DNA from: Halomicrobium salinisoli
Lineage (GTDB): Archaea; Halobacteriota; Halobacteria; Halobacteriales; Haloarculaceae
Assembly (NCBI RefSeq): GCF_020405185.1
Contig: NZ_CP084463.1
Location: 1 to 64,000, forward strand
DNA length: 64,000 nucleotides
Direction of reading: 5' to 3'
Shown: one piece after another, positions 17,070 to 26,170 of the stretch
Numbering within the stretch: the stretch's first letter is position 1
Layout: every line of letters starts with the position of its first letter
Program-made: the position numbers and the translations under genes
Notes under the pieces: generated by a model
Database searches by the model: none
Told to the model about the DNA's origin: nothing
The model's input: only the letters and a program-made list of their open reading frames with translations

Positions 17070-17972
17070 TCACCCCTCGTCGAGGTAACTGAGAACGCCG
17101 CGGACGTTCAGCGCCACCTCCGCGCGGCCCTTGCGCTCGCCCCAGGCGTCGGGCGTCTCGACCGTCTCCTCGAAGTGCTCGAAGACGGCCTCGTCGTCGT
17201 CGAACTCCGTGTGCTTGGCGGTGACGGCCTCGACCCACTCCGTCAGGACGGACTCGTACTCCGCGAGCCTGTCCGCGGTCCGCGCGGGTCCGAAGTGGCC
17301 GTACAGCAGCCACTCGGGGTCCAGCTCCCGGAGCGCCTCGACGTCGGAAAGCGCCGCGTCGAGGTCGAAGTCCGGCGGCGGGCTCGTCGGGTGGAGCTCG
17401 TCGACCGAGGGCGCGTAGATGCCGGCCGCGTCCGCGGTGAAGACGGCGTCCATCCACGGCGTCTCGTAGACGACCTGGTGCGGCGCGTGGCCCGGTGCGC
17501 GGTGGGCCACCAGCTCGCGGTCGCCGAGGTCGATCCGGTCGCCGTCTTCGAGTTCGACGATGCGGTCCTCGGGGACCGGCTCCGGCTCGGTGTAGAACTC
17601 GATCTGGTCGCCGACGGCGGCCTTCGTGCCCTCCCAGAGTCGCGAGGGGTCCGCGAGGTGGGGCGCGCCGATGCCGTGGACGTGGACGGTGGCGTTCGGG
17701 CACGCCTCGACGAGGAAGCCCGCGCCGCCGGCGTGGTCGAGGTGGACGTGGGTCACCGCCAGCACCTCGACGTCGGCCGGTTCGAGGCCGACCTCGTCCA
17801 GCGCCGCCAGCACGCGCTCGTGGTTCGTCCCGATGCCGGTGTCCACGAGCGCCGGCCGCTCGGCGTCGATCACGTACACCGATCCGTACTCCGGGGCGTC
17901 GTACATCCCGGTGTCGACGTAGTGGAGGTCCGGATCGACTTCCTCGGCCTGGTACACGTCGCCGATTCCCAT
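17070..17972 (-). CDS. MBL-fold metallo-hydrolase
   Basis: A 300-residue metallo-beta-lactamase-fold protein. The metal-binding motif is THVHLDHAGGAG, with later ligands in HRAPGHAPHQ (third His), FTADAAG (bridging Asp) and LLYGHFGPAR (last His). It resembles glyoxalase-II-like or lactonase-like haloarchaeal hydrolases; the substrate is unknown. The C-terminal 90 residues form an additional helical region. The ATG two codons inside a GTG alternative is preferred (17970-17972). It is convergent with the Kef antiporter gene. Confidence 0.85.
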   Translation of the reverse strand: MGIGDVYQAEEVDPDLHYVDTGMYDAPEYGSVYVIDAERPALVDTGIGTNHERVLAALDEVGLEPADVEVLAVTHVHLDHAGGAGFLVEACPNATVHVHGIGAPHLADPSRLWEGTKAAVGDQIEFYTEPEPVPEDRIVELEDGDRIDLGDRELVAHRAPGHAPHQVVYETPWMDAVFTADAAGIYAPSVDELHPTSPPPDFDLDAALSDVEALRELDPEWLLYGHFGPARTADRLAEYESVLTEWVEAVTAKHTEFDDDEAVFEHFEETVETPDAWGERKGRAEVALNVRGVLSYLDEG

Positions 17973-18037
17973 GTCCACTGGGAGGGCGGGCGCGGAGAAA
18001 AAAGGTCAGGACGCGGCGGCCCCGCGATCGGCTGGCG

Positions 18038-18880
18038 TCAGGGCGCGGCCGCCGACAGGATCGCCTCGGCCTCCTCGACCAGCGTCGAGTAGTGACCGGC
18101 GTCGACGACGGTCAGGTCCGGGTCGGGGAGCTCGCGGGCGAGTTCCTGTGCGACGGCGAGGTCGACCGAACCGTCCCGGCGGCCGTGCCAGAGGCTCGGA
18201 TCGGCGTCGGCGGGGTCGAACGGCCACGCCTCGGCCAGCAGCGGGTACTCGTGGGCCGGCCCCTTCCCGCCCTGCCGGAACGCCTCCGCGGCGTCCGCGA
18301 GGACGACGTCTCCGGCCAGCGAGTCCAGCAGCTCGCGGTCGGGCTCGGAGGCGCCGCGCTCGATGGCGGCCCGGAACCGGGAGCGCCAGTTCCGCGCCAG
18401 CCACCCCGTCGCCCCGAACAGCCCGCGCGAGACGCCGGGGTACTGCGTCGCGGCCGCCATGCGCCGGTGGCCGTCCGTGGAGTGCTCGAGCGTCGCCGGC
18501 GGTCCCGGGCTGCTGACCAGCACCGTCTCGGCCACCCGGTCGGGGAGCTCCGCGCCGCAGACCGCGGCGTGGGGGCCGCCAGCGGAGAACCCTACCACGC
18601 CGAACCGGTCGATCCGCAGCTCGCGGGCCAGCTCGCAGACGTCCTCGACCCAGTCGAGCAGGTCCCTGTCGGGCTGGAACGCCGAGCGGCCGAAGCCCGG
18701 CCGGTCGGGCGCGACGAGCCGCAGGTCCCGCCCCTGGGCGACGTCGTCGAACAGCGACCACAGCAGCCGCGAGCCGGGGTTGCCGTGGAAGCAGAACACC
18801 GGCCGGCCGTCGGTCCGCCCGTACTCCTCGTAGGCGAGCCGGCGGTCGTCCGGAAGCGATACCGTCCGTGGCTCCGTCAC
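18038..18880 (-). CDS. Alpha/beta-fold hydrolase
   Basis: A 280-residue alpha/beta hydrolase. The oxyanion-hole segment is CFHGNPGSRLLW, the nucleophile elbow GFSAGGPHAA (Ser), and the catalytic His lies in VVDAGHYSTL near the C terminus. The acid residue is probably the Asp in SLWHGRRDGSVD. The specific ester, amide or epoxide substrate cannot be inferred. A GTG start at 18878-18880 is chosen; a TTG nine codons earlier is the alternative. It is co-directional with the upstream glycosidase gene but separated by 93 bp. Confidence 0.8.
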   Translation of the reverse strand: MTEPRTVSLPDDRRLAYEEYGRTDGRPVFCFHGNPGSRLLWSLFDDVAQGRDLRLVAPDRPGFGRSAFQPDRDLLDWVEDVCELARELRIDRFGVVGFSAGGPHAAVCGAELPDRVAETVLVSSPGPPATLEHSTDGHRRMAAATQYPGVSRGLFGATGWLARNWRSRFRAAIERGASEPDRELLDSLAGDVVLADAAEAFRQGGKGPAHEYPLLAEAWPFDPADADPSLWHGRRDGSVDLAVAQELARELPDPDLTVVDAGHYSTLVEEAEAILSAAAP

Positions 18881-18973
18881 TGGCGGCGGTTCACCGGCCG
18901 TCGCCAAATGGGTGTCGGCTCCGGCGGCCGCGACGACGCCGCGGGCCGTCGGCGTGCGGTGCGGCCCGGGGCG

Positions 18974-21073
18974 TCACTGGACCTGTCCGAAGAGGTCGAC
19001 GAGGTCCGCGAAGTCGACCTCGCCGTTGCCGTTGTAGTCGTAGTAGGCGGCGTTGTCGGTCATCGCCGGGTCGTCCATGTTGTTGAAGTACCGGACGACG
19101 TCGGAGTAGTCGGTCTCGCCGTTGCCGTTGAGGTCCTCGTACAGCCCGTCGCCGTCGGGGTCGGTCGGCGTCGCGCCGTCGATCGCCGGCGGCTCCTCGC
19201 CGGGGGACTGTCCGCCGTCGTCCGGGGTTCCGTCGTCAGGAGTGCCGTCGTCTGGCGTACCGTCGTCAGGTGTGCCGTCGTCGGGCGTGCCATCATCTGG
19301 TGTGCCGTCGTCTGGCGTACCGTCGTCAGGTGTGCCATCGTCGGGCGTGCCGTCGTCGGGCGACCCGCTCCCGGGATCCCCTCCGCACGTCGCGTCCCCG
19401 ACCATTCGCACGAACGACCAGGCGTAGCCGCTCTCGAAGCGGGGCTCCTCCTCGTCGGTGTACCAGTTGGCCTCCCAGACGACGCCGTTCCAGACGACGC
19501 GGTCGCCGCCCTCGTAGACGCTCCCGCGCTCCCAGGCCGGCGCGTCGACTGTCTCCGGGCCGACGGTGGTGACGGTCCGGGTGGCGGCGTCGGTCTCCGT
19601 CCCGTCGGGACCGATCGCGGCCACGCCGACCTCGTACTCGGTGTTCGGGTCGACGTCGGTGAGCGTCGCGCTCGTCGCCGAGGTGGTCGTCACGCGACTT
19701 CCGTCGAGGGAGACGGCGTACTCGGCGGCGCCGCTGACGGTGCTCCAGGCGAGGTCGATGCAGGCGCCCGAGGTGACCGCGTCGACGCCGGTCGGCGGGA
19801 CCAGCACCGGGTCGTCGCCGTCGGTGACCAGGTCCGCCCGGCTCTTCGCCTCGACCGCCTCGCGGTACTCGGCGAGGACGGCGTCGGACTCGCCGGGGTA
19901 TACCTGGAAGCCGTCGTTGTCCTGCGTCCCCTCCTGGACGAGCTGCCAGATGGAGGCGGCGTCGCAGTCGTAGGCGTCCGCGGCCTCGTACCACTCCGAG
20001 AGGAACTCGTTGCGCGTCTCCAGGCCGTCTCTGGTCCGGCGGTTGACGTTGAACTCGCCCATGTACGCGGGCTTGCCGAGTTCCTCGTGGGCGTCCCGGA
20101 CGTGCTCGCGGATCCACGTGCGACCGTACTCGATCGGGATTTCCCAGTGGTGGGGGTACCAGTGGAACGAGCACAGGTCGATCTCGTCGACGTCGTGGTG
20201 CCGGAGGAAGTCCTGACCCGTCCACTCGTTGTAGAACCACTCGGTCCGGTCGTCGCGGGTGTAGAAGCCCTCGAAGCCCGACGAGACGAGGTGGTTGTCG
20301 TCCAGTTCCTTCACGAAGGCGGCCATCTCGGAGAGCCACTCCTCCAGCGCCGAGGCCCGCTCCTCGTGGGGCGTCGAATCGCCCGCGAAGTCGTCGCCCT
20401 CGATGCGGGGCTCGTTGCACAGCTCCCAGGAGGCGATGGCCGGCTCCTCGCGGTACTCCCGGCCCGTGATCGTGTTCGTCCGCGTCAGCGTCTCCTCGAC
20501 GTGCCACCTGTAGAGGTCCTTGACGTCCTCGTTGACGAAGAAGTCGCCGTGGTGCTCGGCGCCGTCGACCCAGTCGACGTACTGGGCGATGCCGCCGTTG
20601 TGGTCCCAGTTGTCCGCGAGGATGAGGTTGAGCCGGAAGCCCCGTTGCTCGGCCTGGTCGATGAGATAGTCGAGCGACTCGTAGCCCTGCTCGCTGTGCT
20701 CGTACGGCTCCGGGATGTAACAGCCCGCCTCGCCGCCCTCGCAGGCCACGAACGTCCGGACGAAGTCGACGTCGCGCTCCTCGAAGACGTCGAAGACCGC
20801 GTCGATCCGCTCGGGCTCGCCGTAGTGGGCGTTGGTGATCCAGTGGTTGTTCGAGCCGTGGAAGTACGCCGGCTCGCCGTCGATCGTCAACTGCGTCCCG
20901 TCCCGGCGGACGAAGGCCGTGTCCGTGCTCTGGGCCGACGCCGGCGTCGAGCCGACGGCGCCGACGAGCGCGCCGGCGCCCACTGTCCGGAGGAACCGCC
21001 GGCGCGGCAGTCCCCCGCCGGCATCCGTCCCCCGTGCTGTACCCCCCGTTCGTGAATCGCTGTCTCGCGTCAT
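18974..21073 (-). CDS. Secreted GH5-like glycoside hydrolase with Fn3, PDDGT linker and dockerin
   Basis: A 699-residue exported enzyme. Residues 1-48 carry a Tat signal with the twin-arginine motif PRRRFLRTVGAGALVG and a cleavage site after PASA. The catalytic domain (about 50-430) has the family 5 TIM-barrel signature: acid/base Glu221 in WELCNEPRIE and nucleophile Glu340 in AYMGEFNVNRR, most like endo-beta-mannanase or cellulase. A fibronectin type III module follows (about 440-530), then an aromatic-rich segment resembling a carbohydrate-binding module (VVWNGVVWEANWYTDEEEP), ten tandem PDDGT pentapeptides, and a C-terminal dockerin-like pair of calcium loops (DLNGNGETDYSD and DYNGNGEVDFAD). 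The ATG at 21071-21073 starts the Tat peptide. Confidence 0.88.
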   Translation of the reverse strand: MTRDSDSRTGGTARGTDAGGGLPRRRFLRTVGAGALVGAVGSTPASAQSTDTAFVRRDGTQLTIDGEPAYFHGSNNHWITNAHYGEPERIDAVFDVFEERDVDFVRTFVACEGGEAGCYIPEPYEHSEQGYESLDYLIDQAEQRGFRLNLILADNWDHNGGIAQYVDWVDGAEHHGDFFVNEDVKDLYRWHVEETLTRTNTITGREYREEPAIASWELCNEPRIEGDDFAGDSTPHEERASALEEWLSEMAAFVKELDDNHLVSSGFEGFYTRDDRTEWFYNEWTGQDFLRHHDVDEIDLCSFHWYPHHWEIPIEYGRTWIREHVRDAHEELGKPAYMGEFNVNRRTRDGLETRNEFLSEWYEAADAYDCDAASIWQLVQEGTQDNDGFQVYPGESDAVLAEYREAVEAKSRADLVTDGDDPVLVPPTGVDAVTSGACIDLAWSTVSGAAEYAVSLDGSRVTTTSATSATLTDVDPNTEYEVGVAAIGPDGTETDAATRTVTTVGPETVDAPAWERGSVYEGGDRVVWNGVVWEANWYTDEEEPRFESGYAWSFVRMVGDATCGGDPGSGSPDDGTPDDGTPDDGTPDDGTPDDGTPDDGTPDDGTPDDGTPDDGTPDDGGQSPGEEPPAIDGATPTDPDGDGLYEDLNGNGETDYSDVVRYFNNMDDPAMTDNAAYYDYNGNGEVDFADLVDLFGQVQ
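19210..19368. repeat. 15-bp coding tandem repeat (PDDGT linker)
   Basis: About ten tandem 15-bp units, each encoding Pro-Asp-Asp-Gly-Thr, with scattered third-base changes. It forms an acidic, extended linker between the carbohydrate-binding and dockerin parts of the glycosidase. It is a length-variable slippage substrate and not a CRISPR array. Confidence 0.9.
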
Positions 21074-21342
21074 GTCTCGAACCCTCCGCCTCGTGTCGCC
21101 ACCCCCGCCTCCGTCGGTCGTCGAACGCTGTGCGCCGCGGCGTCCGGCCCACGTCTCCGCCGCGGGGCGTGGCACTGACGGCTACTGGTGGCCGCGCGAC
21201 CAAAAAATTTCCTACAAAACAACTCGAATTTATACATCGAGCGGTACCGTTTCTGTCGGCCGTGGCCCGGCCGATCGCGCCCGCGGCCGGCGTCGGCTCG
21301 GCCACCGAAGCGACTTTGGAACGCGCCCGAGCGACGGGCGAT
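21074..21342. promoter_or_regulatory. Divergent control region between glycosidase and bat-type regulator
   Basis: A 269-bp gap between divergent starts. It contains one AT-rich island (about 21206-21240, with AATTTATACATCG) in otherwise GC-rich DNA, readable as a TATA box on either strand. The adjacent regulator may control the glycosidase; this is inferred from position only. Confidence 0.45.
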
Positions 21343-22041
21343 ATGACTCTCTTCGCCGAGTACGGGATCCGCTGTGAGGCCCTCCCTCTCGTCGAGGTGG
21401 CCGACGCCGTCCCGGAGGCCGAGATGACGGTCGAGATGCACCCCAACGGCGACGGCTACCGGCTGTTCGTCGTCCATCTGACTGCTGGCCCGATCGAGGA
21501 CGTCGAGGCCGCCTTCGAGTCCGCCGGGTTCGTCGGCGAGTACTCGCTGATCGGCGCGGTCGGCGACCGGCGGCGGTACAAGATCGTTCCCGGCGTCAGC
21601 ATGGAGGGCCAGCTCGGCGACGCCGTCGACGACCTCGACGACCTGCGCGCGCTCGCCGCCACGGACTTCCTCATGGAGGAGATCCGGGTCACCCGGACGG
21701 GCTGGGTCCAGGCCGGCTGGTTCGCCGATCGAGACGTGCTCGAGCGGTTCCGGGCGTTCTGGCAGCGCAACGGCGGCTTCCGGCTCCGGCGGCTCTCCCG
21801 CGAGGCCGACCCGGCGGCGCCCGCCGACGGCCTCACCGACTGCCAGCGCGAGGCCCTGCTGACCGCGCGCGAGATGGGGTACTTCGAGGTCCCCCGAACG
21901 GCGTCGCTGGGCGACGTCGCCGACGAACTGGGGATCACGGCTTCGTCGCTGTCCGAGCGGCTCCGGCGCGCGCAGGACCGGCTCGTGGAGCGGGCGATCG
22001 AGACGCCTATAAACGCCCGCACGGCTGAGAGTCAGCGGTAG
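21343..22041 (+). CDS. Bacterio-opsin-activator (bat)-type HTH transcriptional regulator
   Basis: A 232-residue regulator. The N-terminal 150 residues are the haloarchaeal bat-like sensor region (LFAEYGIRCEALPL, VVHLTAGPIEDVEAAFESAG). The C terminus is the HTH_10 domain: LTDCQREALLTAREMGYFEVPR, then LGDVADELGITASSLSERLRRAQ with its recognition helix. The ATG at 21343 begins the protein; the in-frame sequence upstream is not conserved in character. It sits divergent to the secreted glycosidase and 27 bp before an alpha/beta hydrolase gene, and could control either. The ligand is unknown. Confidence 0.85.
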   Translation: MTLFAEYGIRCEALPLVEVADAVPEAEMTVEMHPNGDGYRLFVVHLTAGPIEDVEAAFESAGFVGEYSLIGAVGDRRRYKIVPGVSMEGQLGDAVDDLDDLRALAATDFLMEEIRVTRTGWVQAGWFADRDVLERFRAFWQRNGGFRLRRLSREADPAAPADGLTDCQREALLTAREMGYFEVPRTASLGDVADELGITASSLSERLRRAQDRLVERAIETPINARTAESQR

Positions 22042-22068
22042 CCGCGCGGCCCCCGGAGCCGTCCGTCC

Positions 22069-22875
22069 ATGCAGACGGTCACGTCCGCGGACGGAACGCG
22101 CATCGCGTACGAACGCCACGGCGAGGGCCAGCCGCTGGTACTCCTCCACGGGGACGCTACCCGCCGCTTCTGGGACCCCGTGGTCCAGCGCCTCGCCGAC
22201 GACTACACCGTGGTCGTCCCCGACCGTCGCGGCCGGGGCGACAGCGGCGACGGCGCGGACTGGAGCCTCGAACGCGAAGTCGAGGACGCCCGCGCGGTCG
22301 TCGAGAGCGTGGACGGCGACCCCGCGCTGTTCGGCCACTCCTTCGGCGGTCTGCAGGCGATCGAACTCACCCGGACCGACCCGGTCGCCGCCGTCGTCGC
22401 CTACGAGCCGTCGGTCATCGTCGGCGAGTACCGGGAGACGGCCGACCTCGCGGATCGGATGGAGGCGGCGCTGGACGCCGGCGATCCCGAGCGCGCCGCA
22501 CGCCTGCACCTCCGGGAGGTGCTCCACGGCGGCGAGATCGGCGACGCGGCCTTCGAAGCGTGGCTCGACGACTGGCCGCTCTGGCCCGAGTACGTCCGCT
22601 TCGCCGACGACCTCTACCGGATGGACCGCGCGATAGAGCGCTACGAGCTCCCGGACGAACTCGGCGTGGACGCGCCTGCACTGTTGCTGACCGGAACCGA
22701 GGGCCCCGCCCACCTCCGAGAGAGCGTCCGTGCGGTCCAGGAGGCACTCCCGGACGGCCGGCTCGTCGAGTTCGAGGGCGTCAGCCACGCCGGGCCGGCG
22801 GAGGCACCGGAGCGGGTCGCGAGCGCGGTCAGGGAGTTCCGCGCGGACGTGCCTGTCACTGATCCGTCGGTCTGA
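22069..22875 (+). CDS. Alpha/beta-fold hydrolase
   Basis: A 268-residue alpha/beta hydrolase with LLHGDATRRFW as the oxyanion strand, VVPDRRGRGDSG, the nucleophile elbow FGHSFGGLQA (Ser), a cap domain in the middle, LLLTGTEGP before the acid position, and the catalytic His in FEGVSHAGPAEAP. It is similar in layout to haloperoxidase or esterase-like members. The substrate is unknown. It starts 27 bp after the bat-type regulator, probably in the same transcription unit. Confidence 0.83.
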   Translation: MQTVTSADGTRIAYERHGEGQPLVLLHGDATRRFWDPVVQRLADDYTVVVPDRRGRGDSGDGADWSLEREVEDARAVVESVDGDPALFGHSFGGLQAIELTRTDPVAAVVAYEPSVIVGEYRETADLADRMEAALDAGDPERAARLHLREVLHGGEIGDAAFEAWLDDWPLWPEYVRFADDLYRMDRAIERYELPDELGVDAPALLLTGTEGPAHLRESVRAVQEALPDGRLVEFEGVSHAGPAEAPERVASAVREFRADVPVTDPSV

Positions 22876-22968
22876 GCCGCTTCCGCGGAACCGCTCCGCG
22901 TCCCGTCGTGTGCGAGACGGCCACGGGGTATCGACACGTTAACCTCGGGCCGCCGAGAACGCTCGCCC

Positions 22969-24351
22969 ATGTTAAGTAGGCAGTTCGTCCGGGAGAACCC
23001 CGAGACGGTCCGCGACGCCATCGAGGCCAAGGGCGTGGCGGGCGTGGACCTCGACGGGATCCTCGAGATCGACGAGGAGTGGCGCGAGCTGAAGGCGGAG
23101 GGCGACGACCTGCGCCACCAGCGCAACGAGGTCTCCAGCCGGATCGGCGAGTACAAGCGCGAGGGCGAGGAGGAGAAGGCCCAGGAGGCCATCGAGCGCT
23201 CCCAGGAACTGAAGGAGGAACTGCAGCGCGTCGAGGACCGCGCGGACGAACTGGAGGCCGAACTGGAAGAGCGCCTGCTGGAGATCCCCAACGTCCCCCA
23301 CGAGTCGGTCCCCTACGGCGAGGGCGAGGACGACAACGTCGAGCGCTACCGCGAGGGATTCGACGACCTGCGGGTCGACCCCGACGACGTGATTCCCCAC
23401 TACGATCTCGGTGAGGAACTGGACGTCCTGGACTTCGAGCGCGGCGCCAAGGTCACCGGCGGCGGCTTCCAGTTCGTCAAGGGCGAGGGCGCGCGCCTCG
23501 AGCACGCGCTGATCCAGTTCATGCTGGACGTCCACCGCGAGCAGGAGTACGTCGACGTGTTCCCGCCGATCCCGGTCAACAGCGAGTCCATGCGGGGGAC
23601 CGGCCAGCTACCGAAGTTCGCCGAGGACGCCTACCGCGTCGGCGACCGGCAGGAGGACGACTACGACGACGACGACCTGTGGCTCCTGCCGACGGCGGAG
23701 GTGCCGGTCACCAACATGTACCGCGACGAGATCCTGCTCGACGACGACCTCCCGATCAAGCACCAGGCGTTCAGCCCGAACTTCCGGCGCGAGGCCGGCG
23801 AGCACGGCACCGAGACCCGCGGCTACGTCCGCGTCCACCAGTTCAACAAGGTCGAACTGGTCAACTTCGTCCGCCCGGAGGAGAGCTACGACCGCCTCGA
23901 GGGTCTCCTCGACGAGGCGACGGCGGTCCTCGACCGCCTCGAACTGCCCTACCGCGTGTTGGACATGTGCACCGGCGACATGGGCTTCACGCAGGCCAAG
24001 AAGTACGACGTCGAGGTGTGGGCCCCCGCCGACGACATGGAGGACGGCCCCGACGTCGGCGGCCGCTGGCTGGAGGTCTCCAGCGTCTCCAACTTCGAGG
24101 ACTTCCAGGCCCGCCGCGCCGGCATCCACTACCGGCCCGAGCAACACGAGTCCGCGGAGTACCTCCACACGCTCAACGGCTCCGGACTGGCCGTCCCGCG
24201 GGTCATGGTCGCCATCATGGAGTACTACCAGAACGACGACGGCACGATCACCGTCCCCGAGGCGCTGCGCCCGTACATGGGCGGCCAGGAGGTCATCGAG
24301 GGCCACGAGCCCGTCGGCGAGAGCGCCGTGGGTGAGGGCGACGGCGAGTAG
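22969..24351 (+). CDS. serS: Seryl-tRNA synthetase
   Basis: A 460-residue class II aminoacyl-tRNA synthetase of the common (bacterial/eukaryotic) SerRS type. The N-terminal 110 residues form the long antiparallel coiled-coil arm that binds the tRNA-Ser variable arm (LKAEGDDLRHQRNEVSSRIG and following charged heptads). The catalytic domain shows motif 2 in FSPNFRREAG with GYVRVHQFNKVE, and motif 3 near HTLNGSGLAVPRVMVAIMEY. It charges tRNA-Ser, including the tRNA-Ser(GGA) gene in this window. The length is normal with an acidic C-terminal extension. Confidence 0.97.
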   Translation: MLSRQFVRENPETVRDAIEAKGVAGVDLDGILEIDEEWRELKAEGDDLRHQRNEVSSRIGEYKREGEEEKAQEAIERSQELKEELQRVEDRADELEAELEERLLEIPNVPHESVPYGEGEDDNVERYREGFDDLRVDPDDVIPHYDLGEELDVLDFERGAKVTGGGFQFVKGEGARLEHALIQFMLDVHREQEYVDVFPPIPVNSESMRGTGQLPKFAEDAYRVGDRQEDDYDDDDLWLLPTAEVPVTNMYRDEILLDDDLPIKHQAFSPNFRREAGEHGTETRGYVRVHQFNKVELVNFVRPEESYDRLEGLLDEATAVLDRLELPYRVLDMCTGDMGFTQAKKYDVEVWAPADDMEDGPDVGGRWLEVSSVSNFEDFQARRAGIHYRPEQHESAEYLHTLNGSGLAVPRVMVAIMEYYQNDDGTITVPEALRPYMGGQEVIEGHEPVGESAVGEGDGE

Positions 24352-24389
24352 CCGACCACTGCTCTTCGGTCTTCTGCCGCCGCGTACCG

Positions 24390-25343
24390 TCAGCGCGCCG
24401 TCCGCGGCGGGACGGCTATCGACTCGGACAGCGAGAGGCCGCCGTCGCGCCAGTAGCAGTAGCCCACAAGCAGCGCCGTCGCGACGGCCAGGCTGACCAG
24501 GAACGGGAGGACGGTCGGGAACCACAGTCCCGACTCCGTGTACTCGATCAGTACCAGCGTCGGCGCGTCGTCGCCCAGGAACACCGTCCCGGAGAACGCG
24601 TTGAACCCGGCGTGGATCCCGATCGGGACCGAGAGGTCGCCGACGAGGGCGTACGTCAGCCCCAGGAAGACGCCCATGCCGATCCAGAAGATCACCAGCC
24701 CGAACGGCGCCTGTTCGGGGACGTCCGTGCTGAAGGGGACGTGTATCAGCCCGAAGACGACCGCGCTCACGACCAGCGCTCCGAGCACGGCCGCCCGCGG
24801 CGAGAGCGACCGCGCGCGCAGGCCCTCCGAGACGTTCGTGAAGACCGCGCCGCGAAACGTCGTCTCCTCGATCAGGCCCACGAAGACGCTTCCTACCCAC
24901 CCGGAGGCGATGACCGGCAGAATCACCGAGGGGTCGTTCAGCACGGGCACGTCGGCCACATTCACGGTGCCGGCGACGGTGGCGACGGCGTAGGTCACCC
25001 CGGCGATCACCGCGCCGAGACCGACCCCGACGGCGGCGTCCGTCAGCCAGTCGCGGGAGAGCGACAGTCCGTAGTCGGCGATCGACCGACCGTCGAGGTA
25101 CCGCGCCGTCAGCCACAGCAGCGGCACGAGGGTCGCCGCGGCGATCGGACCGCTCACGACGTCCGCGTACGCGTGGTCCTGTCCGATCGTGAGATGGCTG
25201 ACCAGGCTCCCCAGGGCGATGGCGGCGAGCATGAGGACCGGCGGCACCACGACGCGATACGTCGCGCGCGGCCGGCCGTCAGCGCCGAACAGCACGGCGC
25301 CGACTGCGCTGCGAACCGACGCGACGGGCGAGGCTTCACTCAT
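24390..25343 (-). CDS. CPBP-family intramembrane metalloprotease
   Basis: A 317-residue membrane protein with about eight hydrophobic helices. It contains the three CPBP (CAAX protease/Rce1-like) motifs: EETTFRGAVF with the glutamate pair, FGLIHVPF (His), and HAGFNAFSG (H-x-x-x-N). These residues form the zinc/water site inside the membrane. Archaeal members may process prenylated or signal peptides; the substrate is unknown. It is convergent with serS and starts at the ATG 25341-25343. Confidence 0.88.
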   Translation of the reverse strand: MSEASPVASVRSAVGAVLFGADGRPRATYRVVVPPVLMLAAIALGSLVSHLTIGQDHAYADVVSGPIAAATLVPLLWLTARYLDGRSIADYGLSLSRDWLTDAAVGVGLGAVIAGVTYAVATVAGTVNVADVPVLNDPSVILPVIASGWVGSVFVGLIEETTFRGAVFTNVSEGLRARSLSPRAAVLGALVVSAVVFGLIHVPFSTDVPEQAPFGLVIFWIGMGVFLGLTYALVGDLSVPIGIHAGFNAFSGTVFLGDDAPTLVLIEYTESGLWFPTVLPFLVSLAVATALLVGYCYWRDGGLSLSESIAVPPRTAR

Positions 25344-25434
25344 CGGTCCACCACTCCGGCCGCTATCGTTCTCGTCGATGACATCGTAATCATACGTCTC
25401 TCAGACAGGTCATGTCTCCGTATCGAAACGGCGC

Positions 25435-25728
25435 TCACTCGCCCCCGTCGCCGCCGTCGGCGGTCGCCTCGTCGCCGGAACCGGCCGGCGCGCGCGTCCG
25501 GTCGACCACGAGGTAGTCGTCTACGCTCTCGATGCACTCGGCCGGGAGACGGATACGCCCCTCGCTGTCGGTCTCGACGGCGTCGACGTCGGCGTCGGGG
25601 TCGACCGTCAGCGTCTCGAGGTCGCCGGTTCGGAGGTTCATGGTCACGTTGTGAACGGTACCGATCGTCTCGCCGTCGTCGGCGAGCACCGGTCTGTCGG
25701 AGAGCTTCGTCGCGAGGACCTCTCGCAT
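25435..25728 (-). CDS. PRC-barrel domain protein
   Basis: A 97-residue protein in which MREVLATKLSDRPVLADDGETIGTV begins a PRC-barrel, a small beta-barrel found in photosynthetic reaction centre H subunits and in RimM. Haloarchaeal versions are short, with unknown partners, and often lie near cell-division or RNA-processing genes. The C terminus is a disordered acidic tail. The ATG at 25726-25728 lies about 29 bp after a minus-strand TTTTAATTAC box, consistent with a leaderless transcript. Confidence 0.82.
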   Translation of the reverse strand: MREVLATKLSDRPVLADDGETIGTVHNVTMNLRTGDLETLTVDPDADVDAVETDSEGRIRLPAECIESVDDYLVVDRTRAPAGSGDEATADGGDGGE

Positions 25729-25806
25729 ACGCTCGCCTGCGACCGGATTGTAATTAAAACGAAGGGTTTGATTTGAAAACACGTTCGCGGTGGCGGACTA
25801 CCGGGA

Positions 25807-26133
25807 TCAGCGCGTATAGGTCCGGATCTCTCCGACGTGCTCGCCGTCGAAGGAGAAGACGTCGACGAACCGCGTGATCTCGTCGCCGTCGGCCGACAGC
25901 AGGCGGCCCTCGGCGGCCGCGCCGTCGCCGGCCCCGTAGATCCGTTCGATCGGGTGGCTCGTCCCCGTCTGCGGGCGCTCCTCGTGCATGAACCGGACGA
26001 AGCGCTCGCGGCCGTCGAACGTGCGGTCGGGCCTGACGTGGCGGAAGTCGGGGGCCAGCAGGTCCGCGAGCAGGTCGTAGTCGCCGTCGTCGAGCGCCCG
26101 GTAGTAGGCGCGGGCCGTCGCCTCGGCGTCCAT
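25807..26133 (-). CDS. SnoaL-like / NTF2-like fold protein
   Basis: A 108-residue protein with the cone-shaped NTF2/SnoaL fold pattern: an N-terminal helix (ATARAYYRALDDGDYDLLADLLAPDF), then RHVRPDRTFDGRERFVRFM and strands ending VDVFSFDGEHVGEIRTY. Members include small-molecule isomerases and ligand-binding proteins. Function unknown. The start is the ATG at 26131-26133. It lies 37 bp downstream of the acidic redoxin gene on the same strand and may be co-transcribed. Confidence 0.78.
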   Translation of the reverse strand: MDAEATARAYYRALDDGDYDLLADLLAPDFRHVRPDRTFDGRERFVRFMHEERPQTGTSHPIERIYGAGDGAAAEGRLLSADGDEITRFVDVFSFDGEHVGEIRTYTR

Positions 26134-26170
26134 ACCGACACCAGCGTCGCCGGCCACGAGAAAGCGGCGG

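Noticed and set aside
19210..19368. Regular short tandem repeats resembling a CRISPR-like array
   Set aside because: The unit is 15 bp, in frame, without spacers, and encodes a PDDGT protein linker.
17495..21055. Very long plus-strand open frame opposite the glycosidase and neighbours (over 1100 codons)
   Set aside because: It runs antisense through three well-supported minus-strand genes and is Arg/Val/Gly-rich with no domain, as expected from GC-rich codon bias on the other strand.
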